In this document: positions 51,899 to 61,199 of the stretch, piece by piece
Layout of the letters: every line of letters begins with the position of its first letter
How positions within the stretch are numbered: the first letter of the stretch is position 1
Assembly: GCA_964551015.1 (NCBI GenBank)
Contig: CAZKBP010000019.1
Span: 44,515-108,514 of the forward strand
Length of the DNA stretch: 64,000 nucleotides
From: CAZKBP01 sp964551015
GTDB taxonomy: Bacteria > Bacteroidota > Bacteroidia > Cytophagales > Microscillaceae
Direction of reading: 5' to 3'
Position numbers and translations under genes: made by a program
Notes under the pieces: model-generated
Databases searched by the model: none
Seen by the model: only the letters and a program-made list of their open reading frames with translations
What the model was told of the DNA's origin: nothing

Positions 51899-52672
51899 AT
51901 GGAAGCGATCTTCAGTACCGATGGTCTCATTAGTTTGATTACCCTCACTTTTATGGAAGTGGTTCTGGGAATTGATAATGTGGTTTTTATTGCTATTATA
52001 GCTGGGAAGTTACCTGCTGACCAGCAAGCCAAGGCTCGTAATTGGGGACTTGTTTTGGCGCTAATCCCCAGACTGATTTTATTATTATTTGTTTCTTGGC
52101 TGATTGGGCTGGAAGACTATTTGATTGATCTCGAGGTATTGGGACATACCGTGCAAATGACCGAGAAGGGAGCCGTACTCCTAGCGGGAGGATTATTTTT
52201 GCTCTATAAGAGTACTTCTGAAATCCACGAAAAGCTAGAAGGGAATAAAGGGCAAGATGGCAAGGCGAAGCAAATATCTTTCGCCGGAGCACTCTTTCAG
52301 ATCATTATTCTCAATGTGGTTTTTTCCCTAGATTCTATCCTGACCGCCGTGGGTTTGGTCAGAGAAGTATCCATCATGATTGTGGCGGTGATTGTAGCTC
52401 TATTGATCATGTTGGTCTTTGCTGGAAAGATCAGCAATTTCGTGGAAAAACACCCAACCGTGAAAATGCTGGCTTTATCATTTCTTTTGTTAATAGGTTT
52501 TCTATTGATCGCTGAATCATTTATCTTCGACGGCGAAGAAGTCCACGTGCCTAAGGGTTATATTTATTTCGCCATGGCGTTTTCATTGCTCGTGGAAATT
52601 CTTAATTTAAACATGAAGAAGCGTGCTCAGGAACCCGTTAAGCTTAGGAGCCGTTTTAGTGAGGAATCTTGA
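51899..52672 (+). CDS. TerC-family integral membrane protein
   Basis: A 257-residue protein with seven to eight membrane segments. The two conserved acidic patches are TFMEVVLGIDNVVFIAI near the start and NVVFSLDSILTAVGLV in the middle. TerC proteins take part in metal (often manganese) export or metal handling during protein secretion, and were first seen in tellurite resistance. A TerB-like gene follows after five bases. Confidence 0.94.
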   Translation: MEAIFSTDGLISLITLTFMEVVLGIDNVVFIAIIAGKLPADQQAKARNWGLVLALIPRLILLLFVSWLIGLEDYLIDLEVLGHTVQMTEKGAVLLAGGLFLLYKSTSEIHEKLEGNKGQDGKAKQISFAGALFQIIILNVVFSLDSILTAVGLVREVSIMIVAVIVALLIMLVFAGKISNFVEKHPTVKMLALSFLLLIGFLLIAESFIFDGEEVHVPKGYIYFAMAFSLLVEILNLNMKKRAQEPVKLRSRFSEES

Positions 52673-52677
52673 CTTCT

Positions 52678-53133
52678 ATGCCTACCATCGATGAACTATA
52701 TGAAAACTATACCCAACAGAGAGAAGTAAGACTTTCTTTGGAGCAATTTACGTTGTTTGCTATTTTTTTCCCAGCCTTGTTGGTCATTTTGAGTGATGGA
52801 AATTTAGACTCAGAAGAACGCTTACATCTGGAAAGACTCGCTCGGAGTTTAGCCCACGCTTTTTCGGAGGATGGCTTGGGAACCAAACGTATCGAGGAGC
52901 TTCAGACCATTTTTAGCCAAGAGTTTGAGTATCTCATTGAGCATATCGAGGAATGGAAAGAAATTTTTTTACAGGCACTCAACCAGCACCTTAAAAATTT
53001 TCCTGAAAGTAAAGAAACCGTCTTGGATACTTTGCATCTCTTTGCCGAAACCTCCGAAGACGTAGATGAAGCAGAGGGCGACATGATTCGCTATCTTTCC
53101 GAAAAATTAGACTTAATGGATACTTCTTTTTAA
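52678..53133 (+). CDS. TerB-like helical protein
   Basis: About 151 residues from the ATG at 52678, five bases after the TerC stop; a TTG at 52669 is the only earlier in-frame start. It is all-helical with no signal. LVILSDGNLDSEERLHLERLA matches the pattern of TerB/DnaJ-like domains, where acidic residues line a metal-binding groove. Coupling with TerC supports a joint role in metal stress. The assignment is tentative. Confidence 0.7.
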   Translation: MPTIDELYENYTQQREVRLSLEQFTLFAIFFPALLVILSDGNLDSEERLHLERLARSLAHAFSEDGLGTKRIEELQTIFSQEFEYLIEHIEEWKEIFLQALNQHLKNFPESKETVLDTLHLFAETSEDVDEAEGDMIRYLSEKLDLMDTSF

Positions 53134-53181
53134 GCAATTACTGATTGAGCTTGTCAAAAGCTTTGGGCAACAAAATACCTT

Positions 53182-53685
53182 TCAAGAAAGATAAGCTCCA
53201 AAATTTCCTTCCTCCAAAACCACATTGATATGGTCTTGAAGCGTGGTGGCTAGTGAATAACCTACGTAGTCGGCCGATACGGGAAATTTGCGATGACTAC
53301 GATCTATGAGAACCACGATTTGCAATTTTTTAATTCTTACGTTCAAGAAAGGCTTGAGGCTATAAGATAGCGTCCTTCCCGTATTGAGCACATCATCTAC
53401 GATGATGACTGTCTTTTCGCTGAGTTGGTCAATCTCCATATCCAGCTCTACCTCTCCTTGAATAGGTCGGGCTTTGTCCAAAGAGACTTGGGTAAGCTTA
53501 GTTTCTATTTGAGCAATTTCTGCAAATTGCGCCTGCAATCGCTGAGCCAGGGTGAAGCCACTCCCCTGAATACCCGCGAAGATTACTAATTGTTCCTGAA
53601 AATTGTCTTCGTAAATCTGAAAAGCCATTCTACGAATGATATCGAGCACCTGAGTTTTATTGAGGATTAGATTTGGTTCTGCCAT
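53182..53685 (-). CDS. PyrR-like phosphoribosyltransferase
   Basis: A 167-residue type I phosphoribosyltransferase. The PRPP loop is VIIVDDVLNTGRT. VVLIDRSHRKFPVSADYVGY is typical of PyrR. PyrR can have uracil phosphoribosyltransferase activity and can regulate pyr mRNA in Gram-positives. In Bacteroidota only the enzyme-like fold is reliable. No pyrimidine gene is adjacent; the closest gene is comF, divergent. Confidence 0.88.
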   Translation of the reverse strand: MAEPNLILNKTQVLDIIRRMAFQIYEDNFQEQLVIFAGIQGSGFTLAQRLQAQFAEIAQIETKLTQVSLDKARPIQGEVELDMEIDQLSEKTVIIVDDVLNTGRTLSYSLKPFLNVRIKKLQIVVLIDRSHRKFPVSADYVGYSLATTLQDHINVVLEEGNFGAYLS

Positions 53686-53749
53686 AAATCAATTATTTTT
53701 GGAATGAAAACTTGCTATACTTACACCCAAATATCCTAATAATTCTGTA

Positions 53750-54430
53750 ATGATACGGGATTTTATCAATACCCTATTTCCAGATTATTGTGTGGCCTGC
53801 CTAAAAGCCTTGGCTAAGGGAGAAGAACAATTGTGCCTTCATTGCCAGTATGCTTTGCCCTACACAGACTATCATCTGCATCCTGATAATGAGTTGATCC
53901 AAAAGCTAGGCAACCGCATGCGCCTGACCTACGCCTTGGCTTACCTGATATTCAGCAAACAAAGCCGTGTACAGCGAATACTACACGCACTTAAATATTC
54001 AGGGAATCAAGAAATTGGATGCTTGATGGGGCGTTGGTACGGGCGAACTTTGCTAGAGCAGCAGTACGAGCAAAAGTTCGATCTGATTTTACCCGTACCG
54101 CTTCATAAATCCAAGCTTAGGCAAAGAGGTTACAACCAAAGCGACTGCTTCGCGCTGGGCTTGTCAGAAAGTCTGGGAGTTCCTTGGGAGGCGAACACAT
54201 TAGTCAGAGCCAAGGCTACGGCTACCCAAACCCGTCGGGGGAGGTGGGAGCGATGGCAGAATGTAGAAGATATTTTCGAGGTGGCTCACCCAAATCAAGT
54301 GGAAGGAAAGCGAATCCTCTTGGTAGATGATGTGGTTACGACAGGGTCGACCTTAGAAGCTTGTGCGCTGGTCTTGCAAGAAAATCACGTGCAAAACCTC
54401 AGCATTGCCGTCTTAGCGGTGGCTACTTAA
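53750..54430 (+). CDS. comF: ComF-family phosphoribosyltransferase-like protein
   Basis: A 226-residue protein. The N-terminal zinc-finger-like segment has two Cys-x2-Cys pairs (CVAC and CLHC). The C-terminal phosphoribosyltransferase domain has LPVPLHKSKLRQRGYNQSD and ILLVDDVVTTGSTLEA. ComF proteins take part in natural transformation in several bacteria, helping handle incoming DNA. Other competence genes are not in the window. Confidence 0.93.
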   Translation: MIRDFINTLFPDYCVACLKALAKGEEQLCLHCQYALPYTDYHLHPDNELIQKLGNRMRLTYALAYLIFSKQSRVQRILHALKYSGNQEIGCLMGRWYGRTLLEQQYEQKFDLILPVPLHKSKLRQRGYNQSDCFALGLSESLGVPWEANTLVRAKATATQTRRGRWERWQNVEDIFEVAHPNQVEGKRILLVDDVVTTGSTLEACALVLQENHVQNLSIAVLAVAT

Positions 54431-54478
54431 ACGATTGATTGGCTAATCGTGCGTCTTTTTGGAAATTCAATAGCATAA

Positions 54479-54508
54479 AAAAAAGGAGCTTTAATCGGCT
54501 CCTTTTTT
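54479..54508. terminator. Bidirectional terminator between comF and gldJ
   Basis: AAAAAAGGAGC (54479-54489) and GCTCCTTTTTT (54498-54508) are perfectly complementary with an eight-base loop. Both flanks carry the T-tract needed for each direction. It lies between two convergent genes and should end both transcripts. Confidence 0.9.
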
Positions 54509-54536
54509 CATCTTTATTTGTAAAAATTATCTTTTA

Positions 54537-55946
54537 TTATCTTCCACTTAATTTGCCTTGAGTTCGGCGGTTTTCTCCATCACGCTCTCCTGCCATAATC
54601 ATCGCACAGCGGAACCCAATATAAGAGCGACGCTCGTTTTTATCTAAGAAGCGGCGTGTACCAGGAGATAACCAATAAGCCACGTCTTTCCAAGAACCAC
54701 CTTTATAAACTCTTACATTATCATCGATCAAAGAGTTGGGATTACCAGAAGGCCCACTGATTAGATCGTCCTTGACAGCAGGGTTGTAAGGGTTTTTCAT
54801 ATTGTTGGCTGGGGTGGGGAGAGCCGGATCAAGATAGACAGACTTCACGGTGTCAGAAGTCAACTTGGTACTATCTAGGCGTTGACGACGAATGGGGTTC
54901 AAGTCGTCAAAATCGGCGAAAGCCATTGGGCGATAAACGTCTTCTACCCACTCGCTTACGTTACCACCCATATTGTAAAGACCATAGTCATTAGGAGGAT
55001 AAGCGAAGATATATTCTGTGATCAAAGCTCCATCGTTAAGCTTACCTGCAATACCGGCGTAGTCTCCGCGACCTCGCTTGAAGTTGGCGAGCATATAACC
55101 CATTTCGTAACTTTTGCTATCATAAGGATTACGCACGGAGTGTCCATCCCAAGGATAAATTCTACCGTTAGCTTGGTTTTCGTCATTGTACTGAGTACCA
55201 ATCAAAGCTTTGGCGGCGTATTCCCATTCGGCTTCGGTAGGAAGGCGATAATCAGGAACTACGAATCCAGATTCCAAAGGAATTCTCTCACCGGCTACAA
55301 AGTCAGGTAGGGATTCTACTTTTCCGTCTTTCTCAGCTTCTTTGGCTAGATTTTCATTCACGATCATCGTACGCCAGCGGCAAAAGTCCTTGGCTTGTAC
55401 CCAAGATACTCCCACCACGGGGAAGAAACGGAAACCAGGATAACGCAGGTAGTTGGCTACGTAAGAATCATTGAAAGCAAGCTCGCTCGCCCAAACGGTG
55501 GTATCGGGCAGGAGTACTTGCTCGCGGTACGTCTCGAGATCGGTAAAGCCTTCGGGGAGACGGTCAGCGTTTTCAGGCTTTTCGTAGTAAGCCATGTACT
55601 CCAGCCAGTGAATGTTGGCAATTTCGGTTTGATCCATGAAGAAAGACTGGATACTGACCGTTCTTTCTACGTTATCACGGGTGTAAAGAATGTCTTCTTC
55701 ACCCGAACCCATCACGAAGCGACCTCCTTCAATGAAAATCAAGTTGGGAGCATCTGGCTGACCTTCGTACTCACTTACAGTAAAACTATTGTTGGGATCA
55801 TCTTCATCGTTGTAAGCTACGCCGGTAACCATACTAGATCTTCCGGGATCAGTACTCGTGGGAAGCTGGTTCTTCTTACCACAAGCACTCATAGCTAGCG
55901 CGCAGATGAGCGAGAAGCAAACAATTTGAGAGATTTTTCTATTCAT
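54537..55946 (-). CDS. gldJ: GldJ-type gliding motility lipoprotein
   Basis: A 469-residue lipoprotein; lipobox SAC at Cys22. The body has the FGE-sulfatase fold (IEGGRFVMGSGEED, DQTEIANIHWLEYM, VVGVSWVQAKDFCRWR, YRLPTEAEWEYAAKA, NMGGNVSEWVEDVYRP). The N-terminal SSMVTGVAYNDED and the WASELAFNDSYVANYLRYP segment point to GldJ rather than GldK. The catalytic Cys pair of true formylglycine-generating enzymes is absent: after YKGGSW the sequence has no Cys until FRCAM. GldJ is needed for gliding and for stable T9SS components. It appears shorter than the F. johnsoniae protein as I remember it. Confidence 0.88.
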   Translation of the reverse strand: MNRKISQIVCFSLICALAMSACGKKNQLPTSTDPGRSSMVTGVAYNDEDDPNNSFTVSEYEGQPDAPNLIFIEGGRFVMGSGEEDILYTRDNVERTVSIQSFFMDQTEIANIHWLEYMAYYEKPENADRLPEGFTDLETYREQVLLPDTTVWASELAFNDSYVANYLRYPGFRFFPVVGVSWVQAKDFCRWRTMIVNENLAKEAEKDGKVESLPDFVAGERIPLESGFVVPDYRLPTEAEWEYAAKALIGTQYNDENQANGRIYPWDGHSVRNPYDSKSYEMGYMLANFKRGRGDYAGIAGKLNDGALITEYIFAYPPNDYGLYNMGGNVSEWVEDVYRPMAFADFDDLNPIRRQRLDSTKLTSDTVKSVYLDPALPTPANNMKNPYNPAVKDDLISGPSGNPNSLIDDNVRVYKGGSWKDVAYWLSPGTRRFLDKNERRSYIGFRCAMIMAGERDGENRRTQGKLSGR

Positions 55947-56045
55947 GACCTGTTAACTTTTATGATTTTAATCGACTTTCGAGTTTAATCGGGATGTGGT
56001 TTGGAATAATTTGGTTCTGATCGAGACCAGACTAATAGAGTAACG

Positions 56046-59000
56046 TCAGATTATCTCGCTTAGTATTTGGATTCCTTCTTGAATTGTTTTTATGCCTGTA
56101 AAGATAATAATTGGTTTCTTTTTTATTTCTTTTAAACGGGCATTTTGTGGATTTTTCTGCAAGTACTGAATGACTTTACTGAATTTTTCGGATTTGAAAT
56201 AGGCTTCATTTTCAGAAATAAAGTAGCCCTTCATGGTTTCGCTTTTCAAGGTAAGCTTTTCAAAACCAATGGCTTCGGCTTTCCAGCGTAACTTCACGGT
56301 CTCGATCAGATCCAGCACGGGCGGAGGCATGGGGCCAAATCGATCCACTAGTGATTTCTCAAATTCCTCTAACGCAGTTTCGTCTTTTATGTTGTCTAAT
56401 TCATTGTATAGATTGAGCCGTTCGGAGATATTTTTCACATATTCCTCAGGAATCAGGATTTCCAAGTCCGTCTCGATGTTACAGTCTGTCTTCAATCCTT
56501 GGATATTTAATTCCTTGAGGAACAAATCTCGGAATTTAGTTTCTTTTAGCTCTCTAATGGCATCATCCAAGATTTTGTGATACGTTTCAAAGCCCAAATC
56601 ACTGATAAAACCACTCTGCTCTGCTCCCAGCAAATTTCCAGCACCGCGAATATCCATATCTCGCATGGCTACTTTAAAGCCATCTCCTAAGTCAGAAAAT
56701 TCTTCTAAAGAACGTAATCGCTTGCGAGAATCAGGATTGAGCAAGGTAGCGGCCGGAGCCAGGAGATAGCAGAAAGCCTTGCGATTGGAGCGTCCTACCC
56801 GCCCCCGCATTTGGTGCAAATCGGCCAAGCCAAAAGTATGCGCCATATTGATGATGATGGTATTGGCATTAGGAATGTCCAGACCAGACTCTACGATATT
56901 GGTAGAAACGAGTACATCATAGTCGCCATCGATGAATTTCATCATGGCTTTTTCCAATTTATTACCATCCATCTGGCCATGTGCTACCCCAATGCGAATA
57001 TCAGGTACTAGCCTCAGGATGATATTGGCCATGGCGTCAATATCTCCCACCCGATTATGAACAAAATACACCTGACCACCTCTGCGCACTTCATGGCTAA
57101 TGGCATCTCGGATAATTTCTTCATTAAAGGTATGAATCTCAGTGGTAACGGGCTGGCGGTTGGGAGGAGGCGTAGCAATGATGGATAAATCTCGAGCACC
57201 CATGAGCGAAAAATGCAAAGTTCGGGGAATGGGTGTAGCCGTGAGGGTAAGCACATCTACATTGACCCGCATCTCCTTGAGCTTTTCCTTGGTTTTGACA
57301 CCGAATTTTTGCTCCTCGTCAATGATGAGCAAGCCCAAATCCTTGAATTTTACATCTTTGCCCACGATACGGTGGGTGCCAATCAGGATATCTACTTCTC
57401 CGTTGGCTACTTTTTTGAGCGTTTCTTTGATCTGAGCGGTGCTTTTGAAACGATTGATATAATCTACGGTACAGGGGAGATTTCCCAATCGCTCCCGAAA
57501 AGTGCGGTAATGTTGCATCGCCAAAATAGTAGTGGGCACGAGTACGGCCACCTGCTTACTATCACACACGGCTTTGAAAGCTCCCCGAATGGCTACTTCG
57601 GTTTTCCCAAAACCAACATCTCCGCACACGAGGCGATCCATGGGGTGGGGTTGTTGCATATCCTCTTTCATCTGGGCGGTGGCCTTGGCTTGGTCGGGGG
57701 TATCTTCGTAAATAAACGAAGACTCTAATTCCATTTGCAAATAGCTATCATTACTAAAAGAAAAGCCGGGAGCCGCTTTCCTTTTGGCATAAAGCGCGAT
57801 CAAGTCTTCGGCAATATCTTGAACTTTGCGCTTGATGCGTTTTTTCTTGTTTTCCCACTCGGGAGAGCCTAATTTACTAATCGTAGGGCTAGCCCCGTCC
57901 TTTCCGGCATAACGCGTGATTTTGTGAAGCGCGTGGATATTGACATAGAGCAAATCATCATCACGGTAGATTAACCGAACGGCTTCTTGTTGTTTGCCAT
58001 TGACTTCTACTTTTTCCAAGCCAGCAAAGCGGCCAATGCCATAATCAATATGAGTAACATAATCACCTGGTTTGAGCGAGTGTAATTCTTTGAGTGTAAG
58101 TGCCTTAGATTTGGCAAAGCGTTCTTTGCTTTTGTAGCGATGATAACGCTCAAAAATTTGGTGATCGGTATAGCAGACTAATTTTAGGGTTTTATCGATG
58201 AAGCCTTCGCGCAGCGCAATCCCCAGGTTTTGAAAGCGGAGAAAAGGATCAAGCTCGTGGAAAATTGTATTCAGTCTTTCGGTTTGCTTAAAAGAGTCCG
58301 AGACGATGATATTGGTTAATCCCTTGGCTTGGTTTTCATTCAGATCATCTACCAAGAGATCAAAATTTTTATTAAAAGAGGGTTGAGGACTGGCGGAAAA
58401 TTCAATTGAATTTTCTGCCTTGAAATAAAATCTCTTCCCGAACTCCACGCAAGGATATTTTTGAATCTGCCGAAGCATAGAAGCTTGATTCTCAAAGAGC
58501 ACTTCGGGGTTGCTGATGACCTGTGTATCACCACTTTTCTCGAGGATATCTTCAAAGCTCGCCTCTACTTTTTCGTAGTATTTTTCGGCAAGGTCTAGGG
58601 TTTGTTCTAAATCTTTGGCCCAAATCAGGTTGTTTTCGGGAATAAAGTCCAGGAAAGATTCGCGCGTTTCCTGCAAAAGCTTGGTTTGTACATTGGGGGT
58701 AATCGAGACAAACTTGAGGCTCTCGAGAGAAAGCTGGGTTTCGGGGTTGAAGCTCCGAATGCTTTCTACCTCATCCCCAAAAAACTCAATCCGATAAGGA
58801 ATGTCGCTCGAGAAAGAATAAATATCAAAAATGCCTCCCCGGATAGAAAATTGCCCGGGCTCATAGACAAAATCCACTTTCTCAAAATCGTAGCTCAAGA
58901 GAATCTCTGCCAAGAAATCCATTTCTAATTCTTCATCAGCTTTGATGACATAGGTATTATCGAGCAGGGATTTTTTGTTGATTACTTTTTCTACCAAAGA

Positions 59001-59408
59001 TTCAGGGTAAGTAACCACCAAGAAATTCTGGTGATTTTTGGTCTGGGTCTGACTGATGATGTTCAAGACTTCTGACCTCTGGAGAACATTCGCGTTTTCT
59101 ACTTCTTCAAATTGATAGGCTTTTTTATAAGAAGCGGGGAAAAAAAGCACTTTTTCGTTGGGAAGCAAAAATTGCAAATCGCTATGAAAATAAGCAGCCT
59201 CTTCTTTGTCGTGCAGAATAAAGACAAAGTTAGGAGCGTCCTCAGATTCTTTCTGATAAGTGCGATACAAAGCACTCGCCATGACTGCATCCAAACTCCC
59301 TACTAAGCCTTTGAGGTGCAACGCCTTAGGCTTGGCTTGGGTGTAATTAAAGAGCAGTTGGGTGAGGCTATCCGCTTGGTAGATATTGATGAACTCTTTC
59401 GCGTTCAA
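56046..59408 (-). CDS. mfd: Transcription-repair coupling factor Mfd
   Basis: A 1120-residue protein with a TTG start at 59408; a stop six bases upstream and no nearby ATG leave no alternative. The UvrB-like N-terminal part (KALHLKGLVGSLDAVMASAL) is followed by the CarD-like RNA polymerase binding domain (LKPGDYVTHIDYGIGRFAGL). Helicase motor: Walker A VCGDVGFGKTEVAIRG, DEEQ box LLIIDEEQKFGV and TLTATPIPRTLHFS. The TRG region includes VESGLDIPNANTI and RGRVGRSNRKAFCYLL. It frees stalled RNA polymerase at lesions and recruits UvrA. Confidence 0.98.
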   Translation of the reverse strand: MNAKEFINIYQADSLTQLLFNYTQAKPKALHLKGLVGSLDAVMASALYRTYQKESEDAPNFVFILHDKEEAAYFHSDLQFLLPNEKVLFFPASYKKAYQFEEVENANVLQRSEVLNIISQTQTKNHQNFLVVTYPESLVEKVINKKSLLDNTYVIKADEELEMDFLAEILLSYDFEKVDFVYEPGQFSIRGGIFDIYSFSSDIPYRIEFFGDEVESIRSFNPETQLSLESLKFVSITPNVQTKLLQETRESFLDFIPENNLIWAKDLEQTLDLAEKYYEKVEASFEDILEKSGDTQVISNPEVLFENQASMLRQIQKYPCVEFGKRFYFKAENSIEFSASPQPSFNKNFDLLVDDLNENQAKGLTNIIVSDSFKQTERLNTIFHELDPFLRFQNLGIALREGFIDKTLKLVCYTDHQIFERYHRYKSKERFAKSKALTLKELHSLKPGDYVTHIDYGIGRFAGLEKVEVNGKQQEAVRLIYRDDDLLYVNIHALHKITRYAGKDGASPTISKLGSPEWENKKKRIKRKVQDIAEDLIALYAKRKAAPGFSFSNDSYLQMELESSFIYEDTPDQAKATAQMKEDMQQPHPMDRLVCGDVGFGKTEVAIRGAFKAVCDSKQVAVLVPTTILAMQHYRTFRERLGNLPCTVDYINRFKSTAQIKETLKKVANGEVDILIGTHRIVGKDVKFKDLGLLIIDEEQKFGVKTKEKLKEMRVNVDVLTLTATPIPRTLHFSLMGARDLSIIATPPPNRQPVTTEIHTFNEEIIRDAISHEVRRGGQVYFVHNRVGDIDAMANIILRLVPDIRIGVAHGQMDGNKLEKAMMKFIDGDYDVLVSTNIVESGLDIPNANTIIINMAHTFGLADLHQMRGRVGRSNRKAFCYLLAPAATLLNPDSRKRLRSLEEFSDLGDGFKVAMRDMDIRGAGNLLGAEQSGFISDLGFETYHKILDDAIRELKETKFRDLFLKELNIQGLKTDCNIETDLEILIPEEYVKNISERLNLYNELDNIKDETALEEFEKSLVDRFGPMPPPVLDLIETVKLRWKAEAIGFEKLTLKSETMKGYFISENEAYFKSEKFSKVIQYLQKNPQNARLKEIKKKPIIIFTGIKTIQEGIQILSEII

Positions 59409-59673
59409 AAGTTAGCAAGATTATAAGTGATGAAATAGATGGTATTTGACAATGAATACTACAAGTTCGTGGGTAAAATAGTTTTGAAGCATGTGGATGC
59501 TTTATCGGTCATTTAGTGGCTGGTTATGAATTTTAATGCAAATATAATAATCCAACTCGAAAGCACAGGCAACTGGACGATAAACATGATTTTTCTTGGC
59601 GAGCATTTAATTAAACGGACAAAATTGATTGAGAAATTGTATTATTGCCTCAAAAATTGATAAACAAAAGAAG

Positions 59674-61071
59674 ATGCAAACCACCTTATTCATTTGCATT
59701 GCCCTGTATCTATTAGCCACACTTTTGGTAGGTGCTTGGGTGGCGAGAAAAGTCAGCAGTACCCAAGATTTTGTGGTAGCGGGAAGACAACTATCTTTAT
59801 TCGTAGCGGCCTCGGCGATGTTTGCCACTTGGTTTGGTTCGGAAACCGTGATGGGTGCATCCTCAGAATTTGTCGAGCACGGATTGATTGGGGTAATTGA
59901 AGACCCTTTTGGGGCGGCTCTGTGCTTGTTTTTGGTGGGCGTGTTTTTCGCTCGGCCCTTGTACCGAATGAATATCTTGACCTTCAATGATTATTTCAAA
60001 ATACGATTTGGAAGGAAAGCAGAGCTGATTTCTGCTTTCTTTATGATTCCTTCTTATTTTGGATGGATTGCGGCACAGTTGGTAGCGATGTCGATTATTT
60101 TAAAAGTAGTCGCTGGCATACCGCTAGAAGCAGGAATTATAGCTTGCACGGTGGTGGTGGCAATTTATACTTATTTAGGAGGAATGTGGTCGGTGTCTAT
60201 CACGGATGCCGTGCAAACGGTCATCATTATTTCAGGATTATTGTTTTTTCTGGGGCAATTGATGGTAGAGGCCGGAGGTATGGCACCGCTTTGGCAAGAA
60301 ACACCCGAAGGTTTCTTTCGTTTTTGGCCAGAGGCCAATTGGGAGAGTGGGCTGGAATATATAGCCGCCTGGATAACGATTGGTTTAGGCTCCATTCCCC
60401 AGCAGGATGTCTTTCAGAGAGTGATGTCGGCGCGTTCAGAACAGACAGCCGTCCGTGCTTCTTATTTGTCTTCGGCTATGTATTTATTAGTTGCTTTCAT
60501 ACCGCTGGTGATTGCGCTTTATGGAAAGATTCTTTACCCAGAACTCTTATCTTCGGACAAACAGCTTTTTTTGCCTACCATTGTCTTAGAAAAAGGAAGT
60601 TTATGGCTACAAATCTTATTTTTCGGAGCTTTGCTCTCCGCCATTCTGAGTACTACCAGCGGTGCTATTCTGGCTCCAGCCACCGTGTTTGGAGAGAATT
60701 TGTTAAGACCTTTTTATCCAGAAGTTTCTGATAAAAAGTTACTGCAGTGGATGCGGTGGTCGGTGCTGGGCGTGGCATTCTGCTCGGCCGGAATGGCCTT
60801 GCTAAAGTCTAATATTTACGATCTGGTGGCTCAATCTTCTGCTCTGAGTTTGGTTTCCTTATTTGTACCCTTGGTGGCAGGTTTGTATTGGAAAAAAGCC
60901 TCCAACTGGGGCGCACTGCTTTCTATGAGCTTGGGAATGGGCGTTTGGCTTTGGGCTGAATTTACGGTTACAGCTACACCCAGTTTGATCTTAGGCTTAT
61001 TAGCAAGCATACTGGGCATGTTGCTGGGGAGTCTTTTTCAGTCCTACTTTGATGGCCAAGCAAAGGCATAG
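59674..61071 (+). CDS. Sodium:solute symporter family protein
   Basis: About 465 residues from the ATG at 59674, preceded by AGAAG. It has about thirteen membrane segments. DFVVAGRQLSLFVAASAMFA, GASSEFVEHGLIG, GGMWSVSITDAVQTVIIISG and LGSIPQQDVFQRVMSARSEQ are typical SSS-family patterns, including the Gln-Asp-x-Phe-Gln-Arg loop. It couples sodium entry to uptake of an organic solute; substrate not predictable. Genes for polysaccharide follow but need not be linked. Confidence 0.93.
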   Translation: MQTTLFICIALYLLATLLVGAWVARKVSSTQDFVVAGRQLSLFVAASAMFATWFGSETVMGASSEFVEHGLIGVIEDPFGAALCLFLVGVFFARPLYRMNILTFNDYFKIRFGRKAELISAFFMIPSYFGWIAAQLVAMSIILKVVAGIPLEAGIIACTVVVAIYTYLGGMWSVSITDAVQTVIIISGLLFFLGQLMVEAGGMAPLWQETPEGFFRFWPEANWESGLEYIAAWITIGLGSIPQQDVFQRVMSARSEQTAVRASYLSSAMYLLVAFIPLVIALYGKILYPELLSSDKQLFLPTIVLEKGSLWLQILFFGALLSAILSTTSGAILAPATVFGENLLRPFYPEVSDKKLLQWMRWSVLGVAFCSAGMALLKSNIYDLVAQSSALSLVSLFVPLVAGLYWKKASNWGALLSMSLGMGVWLWAEFTVTATPSLILGLLASILGMLLGSLFQSYFDGQAKA

Positions 61072-61199
61072 GAACTTAATTGATGTATTTCTTGATACAG
61101 CCGACCTAGACACGTACTTTTGAATCATATCGAAGCTAGGTCAGAAAGACTTGAGAGCTTTGAGGAAGTCTCCATCAAACCCAAATCACCCGAAGACGC

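Noticed and set aside
54537..55946. Sulfatase-modifying (formylglycine-generating) enzyme
   Set aside because: The fold is related, but the catalytic Cys pair is absent and the lipoprotein signal and GldJ-type segments point to gliding motility.
57213..57728. Plus-strand open frame of 171 codons
   Set aside because: It is antisense to the helicase motor of mfd, where motifs are clear on the other strand.
60063..60731. Second plus-strand frame of 222 codons
   Set aside because: It overlaps the symporter gene in a different frame; the symporter frame has the family motifs.
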